DNA of 64,000 nucleotides, from positions 62,001 through 126,000 of the forward strand of contig CAVVLP010000017.1 in the NCBI GenBank assembly GCA_963749115.1, in the 5' to 3' direction. Origin of the DNA: SZUA-36 sp963749115 (GTDB lineage: Bacteria; Pseudomonadota; Gammaproteobacteria; Xanthomonadales; SZUA-36). The stretch's first letter is position 1; each line of letters starts with the position of its first letter. Of the stretch, positions 62,891 through 64,000 are shown piece after piece. The notes below the pieces were generated by a model. The model saw nothing but the letters and a program-made list of their open reading frames with translations. It searched no databases and had not been told where the DNA came from. Made by a program: the position numbers and the translations under genes.

Positions 62891-63331
62891 ATGAAATCAC
62901 TCAACGTATCTTTTGAAGAAAAAAGCATCTGGGTTTCACTGGCTATCATCACTTTTGTTTTTGCAGGCTATTTTTCGCAGGTTTATGAAGGGCTGATGAG
63001 TGGCACGCTTAATAAGGTTGCCGTATTCGGTCTGTTTTTTGGCGCAGTCGTTTCAATCATCGTATTGGAGATTGCCTTGCATATCGTGATTGCCATTCTG
63101 AATGTGAAAGACGCCAATCAACCCAATGACGAAAGAGACCGCCTGTTTTCAATGAGGGCCGGCAATATTTCGGGATGGGTTCTGGGGTTCGGTGTTTTGA
63201 TTATCGCGGCGCAAACTTTCATGCGCGAGCTGGATTCCCTTTGGGTGGCCAACCTGTTGCTATTCGCCGTCTTCGTCTCGCAGGTGGTGAGCTACGCACT
63301 ACAGATATTCTACTATCGGCGTGGATACTGA
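62891..63331 (+). CDS. Four-TM membrane protein paired with XRE regulator
   Basis: A 146-residue protein with four predicted helices: IWVSLAIITFVFAGYFSQVY, VAVFGLFFGAVVSIIVLEIA, GWVLGFGVLIIAAQTFM and VANLLLFAVFVSQVVSYALQ. A short ERDRLFSMRAGNI loop separates helices two and three. This is the plan of the DUF2178-like proteins that are usually coupled to a small XRE-type regulator, as here. AAGGTG precedes the ATG. Function unknown. Confidence 0.75.
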   Translation: MKSLNVSFEEKSIWVSLAIITFVFAGYFSQVYEGLMSGTLNKVAVFGLFFGAVVSIIVLEIALHIVIAILNVKDANQPNDERDRLFSMRAGNISGWVLGFGVLIIAAQTFMRELDSLWVANLLLFAVFVSQVVSYALQIFYYRRGY

Positions 63332-63332
63332 A

Positions 63333-63548
63333 ATGAAACCCGCCATCAGTAACAACATCAGGAAACTGCGGTTTGACCATGACGAAATGACCCAACAGGC
63401 GCTGGCCGAAGCAGTTGGCGTCACCCGGCAAACCATCATCGCCATTGAGAAAGGCAAGTACTCACCTTCGCTTGAGGTCGCTTTCAAAATTGCAGACACA
63501 TTTTCGGTAACGCTGGACCAAGTGTTTCAATACCAGGGTAGTAAGTGA
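63333..63548 (+). CDS. Small XRE-family transcriptional regulator
   Basis: A 71-residue protein that is almost entirely an HTH domain. The ATG at 63333 (MKPAISNNIRKLRFDHDEMT) is one base after the upstream stop and better than the earlier GTG at 63321. The HTH spans QQALAEAVGVTRQTIIAIEK and continues GKYSPSLEVAFKIADTFSVTLDQVF. The family is YozG-like, and members commonly repress the operon they share with a small membrane protein. Confidence 0.88.
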   Translation: MKPAISNNIRKLRFDHDEMTQQALAEAVGVTRQTIIAIEKGKYSPSLEVAFKIADTFSVTLDQVFQYQGSK

Positions 63549-63654
63549 AGCCAGATGGGGTAGTTCTTGTAGGATTCACACCCCCTCAAGATTAGCAGCA
63601 ATAAAACTCTGAGGTTTGATGACGAAAAGGTTGCACTCTTTGGGGTTGGAGGGC

Positions 63655-63760
63655 GCTGGGATGTGTATTGTCTTACCTGGACGCGCTCAAGCACATCCCT
63701 GTGGCGCTCATACTCGACTCCTGTCTCGTAAGGTCCAGGTAAGACAATACACACCCCAGC
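63655..63760. repeat. Conserved-core hairpin element A
   Basis: Arms at 63655-63681 and 63734-63760 are reverse complements over 27 bases with one mismatch (TGTATTGTCTTACCTGGA is the inner part). The 52-base core between them (CGCGCTCAAGCACATCCCTG and onward) is shared, on the opposite strand, with element B. The arms have no similarity to those of B beyond the terminal GGAC/GTCC. Confidence 0.88.
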
Positions 63761-63900
63761 TTAGTATCAAACGACGTGCATCTCTCAGAGGTTGTTACTC
63801 CAAACAGTTGCAAAAAGCATAGGCTTATCAAGTTCAGAATCACCCCTCTGTTACCTATCAGAAACCATTGACCCCTGCATTCGCACAAAGCCGAGGATGT

Positions 63901-63991
63901 GCAGTAGCTTCCTTCAGGACCGTATGAGGCAGGATGCCGAATCCGAGCGACACAGGGATGTGCTTGAGCGCGTCCTGAAGGAAGCTACTGC
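63901..63991. repeat. Conserved-core hairpin element B (opposite orientation)
   Basis: Arms GCAGTAGCTTCCTTCAGGAC at 63901-63920 and its exact reverse complement at 63972-63991 enclose a 51-base core. In reverse complement the core reads GCGCTCAAGCACATCCCTGT followed by a region similar to element A. It runs close to the right edge of the window, so a further part may lie outside. Confidence 0.88.
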
Positions 63992-64000
63992 ATAGCCTTG

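Noticed and set aside
63661..63760. Integron attC site
   Set aside because: The conserved part is the centre and the arms vary, the reverse of attC; no R'/R'' core sites or integrase gene were seen.
63527..63995. Small proteins sharing an ERHRDVLERV segment encoded by the hairpin cores
   Set aside because: The shared peptide is simply the translated core; the frames have no ribosome-binding site and run through both arms of the hairpins.
63600..64000. CRISPR array
   Set aside because: Only two repeat units, in opposite orientation and with different flanks; no regular spacers.

Overview
The window looks like chromosome from a marine, probably uncultured, gammaproteobacterium that feeds on polysaccharides. 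The evidence is a Na+/H+ (Mrp/Mbh-type) antiporter operon, a PqiABC lipid-trafficking operon, LacI-type sugar regulation, GH3 and GH30 enzymes, and remnants of uronate and mannan catabolism. There are no tRNAs, rRNAs, CRISPR arrays or intact insertion sequences. The taxonomic call is inference from gene content.

Layout. 1-3.4 kb: minus-strand antiporter operon (E-F-G-B/DUF4040-C-D, D cut by the window edge) led by a Rap1a/Tai-like secreted protein. 3.6-7.9 kb: accessory patch with a dead RAYT-type transposase, a QueC-like PP-loop protein inside 22-bp direct repeats, a sulfotransferase, a frameshifted membrane gene and a DUF1304 gene. 7.9-14.8 kb: a DUF748 protein and a divergent four-gene operon (TM/Sel1-like, secreted VWA, ABC ATPase with a probable CTG start, FtsX-like permease) that resembles the PpkA-VWA/TagTS side of type VI regulation but stands alone. 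15.2-30.7 kb: a visibly GC-richer island with a 9.7-kb RHS-type surface protein, two DUF1566 proteins, and a convergent ECF sigma/Ser-Thr kinase-TPR pair.

30.7-36.5 kb is a junkyard of gene ends: an IS91-type transposase tail, a PD40 fragment, two orphan RHS tips (one with an HEAGH metallopeptidase-like toxin and a candidate immunity gene), a second near-identical DUF1304 locus, a beheaded dehydrogenase and an internally deleted UPF0158 gene. Palindromes tipped GGGGTC/GGGTC and a GAGTATA repeat sit on the junctions. 36.5-40.6 kb: EamA protein and split-PqiA/PqiB/PqiC operon. 40.7-42 kb: KDPG aldolase among pieces of KDG kinase, an SDR, a dehydrogenase and a GntR regulator. 42-47 kb: MgtE, a CaxB/YrbG-type exchanger, an unknown secreted protein and GH30. 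47-55 kb: M14-like peptidase, an RND pump with three single-base frameshifts, and a two-subunit molybdenum oxidoreductase. 55-64 kb: deletion-fused aldose epimerase, sugar MFS transporter with a LacI-type operator, a metallopeptidase broken by many frameshifts, GH3, a membrane-protein/XRE pair, and two hairpin elements with a conserved core and different, perfectly paired arms.

The recurring theme is genes truncated exactly at short palindromic or dispersed repeats. The most unusual signals are the hairpins whose arms differ between copies yet remain self-complementary, and the stand-alone VWA/ABC operon.
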